Positions 24,730 through 37,177 of a stretch of DNA of 64,000 bases are shown piece after piece (position 1 is the stretch's first letter; each line of letters starts with the position of its first letter). Under the pieces are notes generated by a model, which saw only the letters and a list, made by a program, of their open reading frames with translations, had not been told where the DNA came from and ran no database searches. The position numbers were made by a program, and so were the translations under genes. This stretch comes from Agrocybe praecox (lineage: Eukaryota > Basidiomycota > Agaricomycetes > Agaricales > Agrocybaceae): NCBI GenBank assembly GCA_964017145.1, contig OZ024841.1, positions 1,054,001 to 1,118,000 on the forward strand, given 5' to 3'.

Positions 24730-27220
24730 CGCAGTCAAACGACGACGATGGAGGATATTGATGGGACAGAGTAATATGGGAGTGAGACGGTGATGGCACA
24801 GGGAGGACACACGTACAACGACATGCCAATACCCCCGACACAGAGTTCACCGGCGCCTCCAAGAGACGCCAACAGCAACGCGCCAATGTTGCTCTTTCTC
24901 CGAACCAGCGGGATCACCAACCTCGCCAATCGAATCAGTCCGGCGGGGACCCGAACGCAGCAACACTTGCCTAGGTACCGATACCGGACGTGTACGCGCA
25001 TCCAGCTGCCCTAGCTTACGGGGTTGCCCATCCATGCCGTACGATTCCCAAATTTTGGCTGTATTTGCCCCTGCAGACCCTGGGAGAGGGCGATTTTGGG
25101 AAGTTCATCTCGGTCTGCATATCTAGTGGGGGGAGGAGGTTGCGGTGAAGTTGGTCAGGATGGATAACGTGGACAGTACCGTCAGGTTGAGCAAAATCGA
25201 GGTTTTACAGGTGTGTTTTTACTCCTGTCTTTTCCTTTCTTCATGTATGGCCCGATGGCCCACGCATCACGGCCCCCTTGCTTTCAACACTATTGTTCAC
25301 ATTTTTACTGGGGATACACACCTCTCATTTTGTTATTTCCATCATATTGGCTCCTTTTTTTTCTGTTTTGGCCCCAGCATTGATAGAGGAGGACCTGCAG
25401 CCTTCGTTTGCTTGCTGCCATAAAACAACTATTTCTTCTCGTTTCATTTTCTGTTCATGCACCGACCTGCGCTGTTTCTCTGCAAATTATTTTACTGACT
25501 AATTATCCTTCTCCCTTCACAGACGAAACATTGTCCGACTATACGACGTCATCGAAACCGACAAATACATCGGCATAATCCTTGAATACGCCTCTGGAGG
25601 CGAATTACTCGACCATATCCTCGTGCACCGAATTCTGCGCGAAAAAGATGCAGCCAAATTCTTTTCCCAACTGCTCTTGGTTGTCTGGTACATTGGCCAA
25701 AATAGAAATAAAAATCGTGCATCTCAATTTGAAGCTGGAACGACAGCCAGCTGAACACGTTTGGAAAGAGAGTGGAAGATCTGGAGAAGCATCGAGCGGC
25801 AGCGTCAATGCGAACGTCGCGCTAACACCTAGGGCACAGAGCCATCATCCAGAGGCGAGTAGCGAGAGGTCCACGTCGTTCAATGCCGTTCCGCTAATTG
25901 TTGCCACCGCCATCGCTGGTCAGACCAGCACCACCGCACCCACGCTCACTGGCAGCCGTTCGACCCAACAAGAATACCTCTACAAAAACTCACCTTCGTT
26001 ACTGGCGTCGTCAGCGACCCGTCCGTATCGTTTCTCACCTCTCCTCCGCCTTCTGTCGTTTCCGAGCCGGCTGGTAATAAACCTCAGCCAGCTATACTGC
26101 AGAGCAAGGAAAAGACTATCCATTCACTTTTGGTGTCGGAGCTGCTCCTAACACCCTCTCACCACCACCACCACCACCACCTGGTCAATCCAGCACATGG
26201 AGCGTTCAGACACACTATCCAGGTCGAATACGATTCGGAGCCGAAGGGACGAGGAAGAAGGCAGCCGAGTGGGAGTATGCCCAAGGAATCTACAAGGCCT
26301 AGGAGGGAGTAGGAGGGCACAAATAGAATTCTGCCTTGCCTGCCTCCGCCTCCAGCAGTAGCAGTATTAGCAGCAGTACCACCGACAGCTTAAATCGTGG
26401 ACCTGCGGTTCCGAGTTCATCACCCCAAGCACCAGTGGCTGTCTCGCTTCCTCCTGTCCAGATTCCAGCGACGATCGCTCTGGCTGTTCCTCCCACTCCA
26501 GTATTTGACGTTTCCGCTGGAGTGGACTCGAATGCTTCCTCTGTTGGTATGCATAAGGAGCAGGCCTCAAGAAATCTTCGGTGGCAAATATGCTGGTGCC
26601 AACGCGAAGGAGGACAGTGGAAGTTCAAGTATCAGAGCTACGCCAAGCACGGCGTCTGGTGCATTGCAGGCTGATTTGTCCATGGATGCGACGAATGAAA
26701 GAGAGGAGAGGGAGAGGGAGAGGGAAAGGAGTACCAGTGGAAGGAGCAACATGCGTACGGTTATGGTTGAACCTATCAGCAGTTCCATTAGGAGGCGGTC
26801 TCAGAACCAGAAGACGTCAATCAGCTCTGTGTATCCCGAAGGCACGACTACCGCCGTACCAGCTACAGCCGAAAATGCCCACGTCAGTTTACAACCACCA
26901 CCAATGCCCACGTCTATGCCAGTCCCACCTGGTGTGGCAGCATTGTTTTGAACTCTGCAGCTCCTTCCAACACCTCGTCTTCAACTGCAAACTTTGGCAC
27001 CTTCTTGCCTTCTTCGCAGGACTTGGGCGATGCGCTGATGACAGCGAGCGAGAAGACAGACATGCCGGCGTCGACGAGCAAGGCGAAGAAGGTTATGCAG
27101 TGGCTCAGGAGCAAGTCGAAGGGCAGGGAAAGCCTTGCTCCTTCGCATCTTGTTACGCCTAGCACGGAGGACTCGTGCGTCAATAAAGACAGTCCGCCTA
27201 CCCAGACGTAGGCACCTATT
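24730..27220 (+). pseudogene. CAMK-like Ser/Thr kinase pseudogene nested in the condensin pseudogene
   Basis: Pieces of a protein kinase are read in changing frames. They are a Gly-rich loop (LQTLGEGDFGK, about 25070-25100), VAVKLVR near 25145, and an N-lobe exon (NIVRLYDVIETDKYIGII, then EYASGGELLDHIL; 25525-25640). The catalytic loop then reads HLNLKLER where kinases of this type have the HRD-containing loop, so the catalytic Asp is lost. The activation segment and most of the C-lobe are missing. Low-complexity Ser/Pro sequence follows, then a tail with AKKVMQWLRSKSKGRES (about 27080-27130) that I recall from a basidiomycete CAMK-like kinase. Deletions and stops make it inactive. The whole unit lies between two halves of the condensin pseudogene. 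Confidence 0.7.
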
Positions 27221-27544
27221 GCGAATAGGTACAAGATTGGCTACTCTGCTTCGAGCAGCACCGTCGACTAGCCTAGCGAGCAGGATGGCAAGGAGCAGCA
27301 GAACCTTATTGCTCCTCATGGTTACCACTTCAACTTTGAGGCGGTGTCGATAAGCCTGGACCACCACTTCGTCTGGTTTGTTCTCAGCGTCGACGTGCGG
27401 GATGCTTCGTGGGCTGCTGATGAAGAGGCAGTCGTCCCAAGTTACGCCGGGTGTTCCTCGCACATCGTCGATGGCGAGCCTCTGCCCACGACCGGTGGGC
27501 TTGTAGAATCTTCGAGCGTGAATCCTATCACCCCTGTTATGGAT

Positions 27545-28600
27545 TCTTGATTGCGATCTAATACTTTTCTCGACCGCGTACTGGACAGTTCAGGTTATGT
27601 TCGTACGAGGGTGTTTGCTATCACTGCCACTGCGAGACTCAGCCTGATATCTCCACACGCACCAAGATGGACGGGCAAGAAAGTAAGTTTTTTTTTGTTT
27701 CTCTCCCTGAGCTTAGCCTTTGCCTATTTCAACAGACCTAATTCCAGATCAAAGACAGCTCAAGGAAGAACAGGCGGTTCTTGCAAAATATAACGAAGAA
27801 AAATATTACGCCATTGCGTCTCGATAAGATACACTCGCTTAAAGCTACATAGGAGGGCATGAAAAAATTGTTGCATCTGATCTGGAACAAAGACAATTCG
27901 TCAACGTCCGAAGACGGCAAAGAATTGTGGACTCTATTTCGATGTTGTCTCGGATGATGAAAGTATGACCGCAAAAGATCAAGTAAACCGCATCGCCAAG
28001 AACCTCATCAAGTCAGTTTTGTCTTTTATTCCGTCTAATCCACCGGAAATTAAGAATTAAGGGCTTTCTTGCAGGCGAACATATGAGGCAACATTGGCCG
28101 AGTTAACGAGCTTGGTTGTACCGCTTGGAAAGGTACGTAGACAGGCATTTTATTGTGGCTTACACCTACTCACAAAGCATAGGCGGATCCAACATTCGCG
28201 TATACCTGTGTTGCTCTGCAACGTCTGAATGGTCCACTGTATCGACTCATACCCATTTAACAACCAGAATCGAATACTCAGGGCGGCAGCAGCACTTTCC
28301 TTCAGTAAGTTCCTCTGCGTCAGCTCTCAGTTCTGCGTTCTGCGACCAACACCATCGCTTGTTCTTCAAGATCCTCGAGACCTCCAAGGACCCTAACATT
28401 CGCAGCAACATCGTAATCGCCCTCGGTGATGTTGCCATCTCTTTTAGCAGTATCATCGATGAGAACAGCAGCAGCGAGTTATACAAGGGCCTTTCGGATC
28501 AGAATTCTGTTGTTAAAAAAAACACACTGATGGTGCTCACTCATCTTATCCTTAATGACATTTTATGCTTTATTACGCGCCGCATCACCATCACAGGGGG
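27545..28600 (+). pseudogene. Condensin complex subunit 1 pseudogene, part 2
   Basis: This continues the condensin remnant collinearly: LDRVLDSSGYVRTRVFAI, KKLLHLIWNKDNSSTSEDG, DQVNRIAKNLIK, TYEATLAELTSL, TCVALQRLNG, ILETSKDPNIRSNIVIALGD and VVKKNTLMVLTHLILND. Some original introns seem to persist, but stops (for example before EGMKKLLHL) and frame shifts abound, and the protein's C-terminal third is absent. Together with 24037-24670 it covers the middle of the protein. Confidence 0.8.
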
Positions 28601-28619
28601 AGACCATCAGACTTAAGTT

Positions 28620-29200
28620 ATTCCATTGTATTTCTGTAAACCACTTTCCACAATATGTGTTGACGTGACTGCGGTATGTACTCTACACGACGAAGTGATG
28701 AAGTAAATAACCAGCGACTACGACCCTGCATGCAATCGCACTTCCACTACATCCCTTATCAACCAGTTTCTGCCATGTTTCTGTGTTTCTAATCAATTCA
28801 CTCCTTACACATTTCGAGAGTAAAATGACGTGCGGTGGGTGGGTGGGGTGTAGAACCAAGTAGCGGGCTAGCCATGGACTTATGAATGGTTTGATTGTGC
28901 GAACAGCACAAGTGTGTCCCTAGGTCCAGTATTTGACTCTATCCGAGCAAGAGCACAACTTCGCAACCTGCGAGTTATCATATCGATAACTGCATTGTTC
29001 AACCGTGTCGACCATCGTTTACGGATACTTCATCCATAAATAATCAATAATAGATTTTGGTGGAGGTGATGATGATTGGCAGGAGAATCCCAGGAGAAGG
29101 CGCGAAATCGCGGTGTATGCCCATGCCCATCTCCATGTCCATCTCGCTCAGGTGCAGCTGTCTGCGTCGTTCGCGTTCGTGCTTGTGGATTAAGAGGGGA
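28620..29200. other. No supported gene
   Basis: Spacer between the condensin and HMG-box remnants. Nothing recognisable was seen on either strand. Confidence 0.4.
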
Positions 29201-29229
29201 GGATTTCATGTGCGGGCGTAGGAATTCGG

Positions 29230-30210
29230 AGGACTAGAAAGAAGGATGTGATGTGTTAGTTGGGGCTGTTTCTCCATCATCGTACGAATAAAAAGGAGAA
29301 TGAAACTCGAAGGAAAGAAGGAAGAAAGAAACACATACCTGAATACCTGTCCAAGGGTGTGCTTGCCCATGCCCATATCCTTCGCCAACAACAGGCCCAG
29401 GCCCAGCGACATAATCAAATGCATTCCCCGCACCGTTGGCATGTCCATGTCCATGGCCATAATACGGCATCCAGCGGGTGATCATAGGGAGGAGCGCGCC
29501 TGTATTATCAGACACGGGACAGCTCCTCCCAGTACTTGTACTTCCTCTGTTGGGAGATTGGAGAGATCGGCTTGGCGCTGTGTTTTTTTTAGGAGGAGAG
29601 GCTATTCTGCCTGTGGGCGATGCAGCTATTGAAGGAGTTAGTGGTGGTGGTGGTGAAGGAGTTGTTGAAGAGGCGTTGGCGTTAGCGCTACCTGTCGATC
29701 CTCATACTACATTTCCGACGGAAGAGGATGAACGCGTTCTTGGGGCGCTTCACATAGTCATCGTTGCCCTTCTTGGGTCTGCTCTGCGCTGTTGGGGTTC
29801 TCCGTTTGGAATCACAAGCATACCGCTCCGACGACGTCGCTCGATGCAGACGACTTTCGTCGTTTAGTTGTGGATGGGCTTGAGGGTGTGCTGGAGGAGA
29901 GCGTTGAGGGTGAGAGTGTGCTGGATGAGGAGATGGACGGGAGGTAGGTGTGCATGGGTGTTGGGGAAGGCGTACGCGGGAAGTGCGTCGTCATCGTCAC
30001 GTACGTGGGGTATTCCGAGCCATACCCAGGCGCAGAGGCAGAATTGTTCTGAGGGGAATACCCAGAGGCGTAGCTGTGCGAAGCAGATAGATAAAGACGC
30101 AGAAGCAGAGGGATATGCGGACAGAGGCGAATTGGAGCGGGAAGACTAAGGACTGGCAGCTGGTGACTAAATTTAACGCGACGCGACGCACACCGTTTTG
30201 CGTGTCCCAA
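29230..30210 (-). pseudogene. HMG-box transcription factor pseudogene
   Basis: On the minus strand a Ser/Thr/Pro-rich frame (29812-30210) leads into KKGNDDYVKRPKNAFILFRRK, the start of a MATA-type HMG box, in a different frame (about 29720-29790). The box breaks off after CSMRIDR. Traces of its second half appear lower down (SQQRKYKYWEELS, about 29520-29570), followed by a Gly/His-rich tail (GHGHGHANGAGNAF). Frame changes and stops separate the parts. HMG boxes bend DNA; in basidiomycetes several such factors control mating and development. This copy appears dead. Confidence 0.65.
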
Positions 30211-30414
30211 ATAATAAAGTTTCTTGGTTAATCACACATACAGCAGTAAAAAATGCTGAATTAATTGAATGCAAGTAAAGGACCGTGCATGTTGCCTAGC
30301 CAATCTATAGCTACAAGGAAATGCATGTAAGGACAGTAAACGGATGGCTATTCTATAGCTAAAGATCAGAGACATGAGGATGTTAAGAAAATGCAAGGAT
30401 ATCAATGATACACC

Positions 30415-31138
30415 CTAGGCCGACTCATTGTCACTGGGGTGTGCTCTAGTGGCCCGTCGGGTGGATTCCGAAAAATACTTTAGAGCCAACTTCAAAGCGC
30501 TGTGAACTGGCCAACAGTTTTCGTAGTCATCGAGTTGAGGGAAGGCATCTTCAGTAATCTAGGGGTAATGGCATGAAATATAAACATAGCAAAAAAAAAC
30601 TTGGGCCATACTTTTTCACAAATCCGGGTAATGAGTTGCTCATTTTGATTCCGATAGCTAACCCGAATAGAAAGAGTCTTCCTTGCATGCTGACGCACCA
30701 ATCTCTGCAAAATAAGATGGAGACATTTAGATTACGGTCAAGGAAGAGAGAAAACTGACATTCACTCACATTGAGACGCGCTACATCATCATCTGTCCAA
30801 TTATAGAGGCCTGTCAGCACAGCTTCCAGTGAGAATCCTCCAGATTTTGGCCTTCCGGGCTCGCCATTGGGTTTTGGGATTTTGCCGGACCGAGGCAAAG
30901 GTGGTGATGAGGGTGGTGGCGTCAAAGGTGGTGTGGAAGATGGGGACAACAAGCCACCCGAAATCAACGGAGTTCCCTGGGTGCGAGAACCCTGAACATT
31001 GAAGAAATTTCCATTGAAGTCTATACGCTGCAATATGATGGGCAGAGCAGGGCGGGGGGCAAGGCGCCACTTAATGCGAGCCATCGTTAACGGGAGTGGT
31101 TGCTGAATAACAAGATGAGAAGGAGCAGGTGAGGCCAT
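30415..31138 (-). CDS. Conserved basidiomycete protein of unknown function
   Basis: Exons 31138-30770, 30704-30612 and 30558-30415 join in frame to give 201 residues. The first intron has a GTGAGT donor, the second GTATGG. An N-terminal Pro/Ser-rich stretch (PLTPPPSSPPLPR) is followed by GFSLEAVLTGLYNWTDDDVARLN, an RxxVRxHARKTLS segment and a charged helix (NEQLITRICEKITEDAFPQL), ending YENCWPVHSALKLALKYF. I recall this organisation from small proteins present in many copies in mushroom genomes, none with an assigned function. A later Met (MARIKWRL) could also be the start. No lesion seen. Confidence 0.7.
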
Positions 31139-31712
31139 TGCGGAACTTGTGAAGAGGAATGGGATGAAAAAACAGTTATTAAAAAATCAATATAAGGACT
31201 ATCAAAGTCGAAGTGGGAAGTATTAGGAATTTGTGGGGGCAGGAATGCAGTGAGCCTCAGGGTATTTAAGTTTTTGACATATCTTATTGATACGGGAAGG
31301 TGAAATTTCAAAATACCATTTCTTGTGCTTATTTTACTCTCTATTGTTGTCTGCAGCCTCGTTTACTCCTTACTCTATTACTCCATTCTTTCCCGCTGAT
31401 TCTCTGACTGATTCTGACACTCGTTTATGTAATAAAACCGAGACCCACGGACACCTTTGCTAATAACAAAGGGATTTTGCCAACTTATGCTCCATGTTCC
31501 CTCCGTGTCTGACAAGTGATACATAATGTTCAATGAAAGGAACTAAGTTCACGCTAAGCACTTCATTTCGGATATTATAACTCAATTGAGGGTACACTGA
31601 CCCGTTTACTTCATGCTGAACCCGGATAGTGGCAACTATATGAACTGCAATATCACAGCCAGGCGTCCACCATCCACCATCCGAATTTCTACTATCTACT
31701 ATTTCTACTACT

Positions 31713-33279
31713 ATGCAGAGTCCTAGAATTGTGTTTTTAAAGGCGCTCGATCAACACTTGAACACACTTCCTATTAACACACTTATTTTCTCGCCCGATG
31801 GTGCACTGCTATTCTCAGGAGGTCCGTTATCTTTTATTTGTGATTGTGTGAGTCTGACACAAGTGCAATAACAGGCGACGATGAAAAGGTCAGGGTGTGG
31901 GAAGTACAGACTTTCGAGTGTGTGCAGGTCCTCGAGAATGAGAAATGGGGGCAGATCACCACCATAACGTATGCCCAGCAGGAACAGTCAGGTCGGGAGA
32001 TAGGTGTACTCGTTGTGGGTACAGGACGCGGTAACATTTCTCTGATTCCGTGTGAGTTGCGAGACAACAAGGTGCGCATATTAGTAGCTTCTTAGATAGG
32101 TGATTCTTATTCATTGATCTATCAGCACTTCGATGTAAAGAAAATGGTCATCTCTTCAGTTTTCGAGTTCAATGATCCCGTTCAATACCAAGCTTACGAC
32201 AAGATCAACTCAAGATTGGCGTTTTCTAGTTTTAACGGGGACCTCAAAATGTTCACTCTCGAAAAATGTCAGTTATCTTTCCCTTTTCAAACTTCACCTT
32301 AAACATAGGTATTCCAGTTTCAATGGTACTACTCTGGGAAACCAAAGACGATCACATTCATCCAGGAGGGATTTCCTTCTTTGGAGGAGCGAACCAAAGT
32401 CTCCTCACCTTTAGTCTGGAAACCTCGGAGATGTGAGTGTCCATATACATATTTCATCTTAGCATTCTTATTAAATCACCATATGAATTAGGCACTGTCG
32501 CGAAGCAGGAAAAGATAATATCTTGTGGAAGAAGACCCTCACTGGCGGAATGTAAGCAGTCGACTTGATGAAGATTAATTCAATTTTTATTTTAACATGC
32601 TTTGTACAGAGGATCTACGGCTCTTTCCAGTGACCAAACTACACTGGTTGTTCACAATCTCTCAAATGGCACATACGATGTCTATATGGTTCCAGACAAC
32701 ACCCCAGTGCATACCCTTCCCATCACCTTGACGAGGAGCTATATCAAACAATGTCACTTCCTGGACACCAGCAAGTTTGCTGTTTGTGGCAGCGATTCGA
32801 ACAAGGTTTATGTTGTTGATGTCGCAATGAACCAGAAGGTTGATGTTCTGACATCTGGAAAAGGTACTCCTCTTTGTTCGCAATTAGTACATCTACTAAC
32901 TCATACATCAGCCGATATGACGCAGACAATCGGTGTGACTCCCATTTCATCTCCTCGTACGTTGATAGCTGCAGCCTGTGGTGGATCTATCTCTATTTGG
33001 GAGAAGCTTGATGCAGACCTTGCCGAAGAAGATGAAATTGAAGAGGAGCGGCCAACTAGAAACATCCCACCACACGGCAACGGAGTGAATGGGCAAGTGA
33101 TCCTTCTTGTCCTTGTATTGACGTATGCCAATTGGTCCCCCATGTTTTTCAAAGTAAGCACTCACTTTCTCTGGTTGAAATGACATGATAGTAATCATTA
33201 ACACCTGCAGTTTATGTCCAATCTCATTGCTAAATTCGACGAGTTGAAAATTCTTGTGGAGGCTGCCATCCGTGGCTAA
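31713..33279 (+). CDS. WD40-repeat protein with possible C-terminal membrane segment
   Basis: Multi-exon gene starting MQSPRIVFLKALDQH at 31713. Exon 1 ends at 31821 and exon 2 starts at 31875, joining as LLFSGG-DDEKVRVWEV, a typical WD-repeat end. Further exons keep the pattern (GVLVVGTGRGNISL, RLAFSSFNGDLKMFTLE, LIAAACGGSISIWEKL), so about six or seven blades of a beta-propeller are likely. An acidic linker (EEDEIEEERPTR) leads to a hydrophobic stretch (GQVILLVLVLTYANW) that may anchor the protein, then LIAKFDELKILVEAAIRG. WD40 propellers act as interaction platforms; the partners here are unknown. Splice joins that were read stay in frame, so the gene looks intact. Confidence 0.7.
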
Positions 33280-36200
33280 ATGGGATGAGGTCTGCCTTGT
33301 GTGCGTTAACCAAGGATGCGAGTATATGCTTAAGCCTGAGCCTGCTCGCTCGGTATATAGTATATATATTATACATATGTATCTTGTTTATTTGACAAGT
33401 GCCTTATGTATGACGACGACTCAATTGGGTGCCTTACACGCTTAATACTTGGAATTCTGGAACCTCGTTGTGAGCGGTGTCGGTGCCTCTCTGGCTCTAG
33501 CTCTCTGTCCTCCGAATCGTGTGTTTCAAGTTTCAAGTTGAATAATGAATTATCACTTTCACTTGTTTTATGTTTGTACAAACTCTCTCTTCGTCGGTCT
33601 CCTTTTCTGCTTCTATGTCTATATCCTTGCGCGTTCTTCCTCTCAGGTTCACTTCGTTTTGTTCTCCTCTTTTGATTTTGTTCTTCTCCTCTTTTCATGC
33701 TCTTCCTCCGAGTCATTTTTTTCTCTTCCGATCTCCTCGTACCTACTGCATATCCTTGCCCATAATAATTCTTTCTTTCCTTCATGCGCTGATTATTTGG
33801 CCATTTGTTTCTCTTGCCCATTCTCTTCCTTTTTATCTTTCGGTTCAGAAATTCAAGTGCCAGCATATGGCTGTACAACCTACCCGAATCGCCTTCGCGT
33901 CAATGACTCTCGCTCAGACTTCGGACGTTAGACATGTAGGATCAGACGTGAGGTTCGGAGCCCACCTCTACACCGCGAACAGAATGCAACAATTAGTTGT
34001 TGATTGCACTGATTCACCATCTGCTCCCGCTTATGTTCATTCTGTGGTTTATGCGACCTGCGTGAGTCCCGTAAAGCCTCTGACAATGTGTTTCATAATA
34101 ACATAGCCGTTCATTGTGGTATTGACATACTACGTGGTCACAACCTACGAATGAGCCCGAGGAAGAAAGACTACTGTGCAACCCCGATAGATTGAGGAAG
34201 CACTATGTCAATACGATGAACTTTTTTTCTTACTCTTGAGGGCAACCTGGCACAACTTCAATCGCGTCTCCAAAACTCGACAAAGGCAAACTTCATATAT
34301 CTGTACTTGTTGACCATTATCAACGCATCATCAACGAGCTTGCTATTTCTCGGGATCCTTTCGTGGACCTTGATAACGTCCCGCCAGGCAACTGCAAATA
34401 TAAGGTTTGGCTGGTGTGATTTCGATTGAACCAAGGCCAGGGAGATGCATGAGAACGTGTATTCTTTTCCTGCTTAGCTGCCTCAGCTGCTGAAAGGAGA
34501 GCAAAGTGGATGGCCACAACGCGGGAGCCAGTCATAGTGATATGTGGTATGTAATATGTCTGAGGCGAAGGACTGGGTGCTGGGCTTGCGCGGAACGAAC
34601 ACTAGGAGCGATGGGCGGGTGGATTATCATCGCTCTCGTCCCTTTGACCTTCGACTTCTGCTCGAGAATATTTCCAAGAACAGCAAGGGAGAGGGCAGCA
34701 AGGGGGGAGGGTGGGGGTCTTGGAATATTGCTAACATGTACATATCCGATACCCCCTTCCGCCATCCAGTAAGCGTCAATAACGCGTGTGGGCTCGGAAA
34801 TACGGCCCGGTGGCAGAAGGGTGCTAGTATATTCAAAGTTTGCTCTGCTTGGCCTTGTCTTTGCATTGCTCTTCAAACGATCGCGAAAGAGTCCCGTGTA
34901 TTTGCGATTATGGATTGGAGACGGGATAAATTCTGAGACAGGAACATCACGCCGTTACTTTTCACAATGATACATTGTGTTCGGCATTTGGATGTTCGGC
35001 ATTTGGATATTCGGATGGACAACTCGCTCCTTCACCTTGCCCGTACTCTTACAGGTGTCTTTGCCTACTGCACAATTCCCATCCTCGAAACCATGAGCAT
35101 CACCCCATACAATGTCGTTCGTTGGCCAGTCGATAACCGGTATATGGACTATGGACTTCGTGTTCTCGCATAGCCTCCCGTGCTCACATCTATCTCTTTC
35201 CAGAGTCCCTCCTCAACTCAACGAACGGGCAAACGGGTGCCGGTCAATTGATGTGCCGGGTATGGGCCCTTGAAGCGAGGACATCGTGGACTAGGGGAAA
35301 GAGATCAAGGGCGTCAACAACTGTGGATATTTTGGTGAGTCTACATCCACTCCACAGACTTGAACGTGTCTTGAATATTTTTCTATCTAAGCCATGATAT
35401 TCTCTGGATAGTCGGATAGAGAAGAAGGTGAACAATACGTCGAGATATAATTCAAGATGTTGAATCTTAGTGGAGTCAGGTCAGGAGGGCATGGTGGTTG
35501 AAGACGAGATGTTTACTCGCTCACCACCTATGTGTCACAGCATCTCTCGTGATAGTGCATGAGCTAGCACGAATCGCAAGAGGCAGGATGCTCTGAGTGG
35601 AGCGTGGGGTTCTGGCTCAAATTCGAGGGGTGCTCGAAGCGGGTTGTGAGAAAGGGTGGTCGATCGAAGATGCGGACTCGAAGTACGATGAAATCAGTTG
35701 CAGCGAACCAGGCAATGGTTTCATCTTTGGATTTTCGATCCTTCCACCCTCATGTGCCGCAATATCTAATGCACTGAGTGTCTGGTTGGCATCTGCTACT
35801 CGTCACAACGAGTACATATGTTGCATCTTCTGTGGCGTGCTATCTCCCTCAAAGCTCTCTGTCCTTCCAAGGTTTCTTCTTTGGCATCAACGGTAACGGT
35901 GCATCACCTCAGGGCAGCATTCTCTCAATGGTTATACAACTGGTTTTATGATCTGGTACGTCACGTCCATTTCTAGCTCAGATATGCACTGAATACTCTC
36001 TTCAAGGTTAGCCCGGGTCGAGACGGACGCATTTGATACGATGAATGATATGTAGAGTGCTTTGAATATAATGTATATTCGTATGAGTTACTGACCTATC
36101 CTTCATCACAGAACCTCGAAAATGTTCATGATGTTTCAAACATTTTCGGTGCAGCCAAGCCTAGGAATTTAATGAAGAACACAAGCGAGAAAGGCGTCGA

Positions 36201-37177
36201 CTGGGTTCAAAAATCTGTATGTTCGCTGTCTGTTTGATTCTGACCTCCGCAATCAAATCTAACACTTTCAGGTCTAGTAGGAACCTCATACATACATGCG
36301 TGCGATGCCAGGGCTCGTAGTTATATACCTGACTCCACCATTGGATTGACGCGGAACAACCAATGTGTGTTTGATCGTCAAACAAAATTGCATATGTAAT
36401 GTTTTGTCTCAAGGGTCGAATTGGCCATTGCCGTTCCAGTCGTGTTCGTAATAATACGCATTATCCAAACTCCCTAAGCGCGACTGGAATTTCGGCGCCG
36501 AGTTCAACCACGGATGATGATTACGCAGCATCAGCATCATTTTTGAAGCTTGAGCGTGGCTGACGACGACGAGGGAGGGTCGATGAGCAACCTCCAGACA
36601 ACGACGATGACGACGATGCAAAGTATTTTGTCGCTTTGTCTTTGTTTATCGACGCATCCCGACGTTTATTCGAAGAGAAGAACAGATGCTGTGCGTCTGT
36701 GTATCTATCTATCTCCCCTTCTCCTTCTTTCGTTCCGTTCTGTTCTTCCGACCCGATGGATTTTTTCTTTTTCCTTTGCGCACCCACCCCCCACCCCCAC
36801 ACCGTGGCTGGGAGGCGTCCGCAAATGTTTGCAGACGGTTTTCTGGTGCTTTATATACATACAGCGAACTAGACGGATTCTTGCATGTCACCGACGATGA
36901 TACGTGATCCCTGGGTAGCAAGAGACACGATGGCTGTGGTGAAGGTCCATCATACGTAGTTCATTACGTAGCCTAAGTAAAGTACATGTGATAAGAATAA
37001 GAACATATCGATTCTTCAAATATGATTCCTCTTGAAAGGCAAGGAGAGGAGAAATGTGGGATATGCCACTGGCCAGCGTGGCGCTACGAGCGAGGCTACG
37101 ATGATGGAAAAGCAGCGGAGGGTGGACGTCTGCAGATTAGCACTCTATTGAGTAACAAGACCACACCCATGACATAC
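33280..37177. other. Long region without a recognised gene
   Basis: The first part (33400-33880) is strongly pyrimidine-rich on the plus strand; on the minus strand this gives a 169-codon Arg/Ser/Lys-rich frame that may be compositional only. 34100-36150 has broken short frames on both strands that I could not assign. A short direct repeat (TTCGGCATTTGGAT, twice) lies at 34979-35010. 36550-36900 is CT/A-rich. Decayed copies of host genes are possible but not identifiable by eye. Confidence 0.4.

Noticed and set aside
24670..27545. Helitron as the cause of the insertion in the condensin pseudogene
   Set aside because: A CTAAT word occurs near 27560, but no clear 3' hairpin or matching 5' TC end could be fixed by eye; kept only as a test to run.
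33369..33878. 169-codon Arg/Ser/Lys-rich minus-strand frame resembling an RS domain
   Set aside because: It is the complement of a CT-rich tract; no splice context or partner exon was found.
34100..36150. Possible decayed host gene (for example a frame with NELAISRDPFVDLDNVPPGN near 34330)
   Set aside because: The fragments could not be tied to any family and change frame often; left as an unassigned region.
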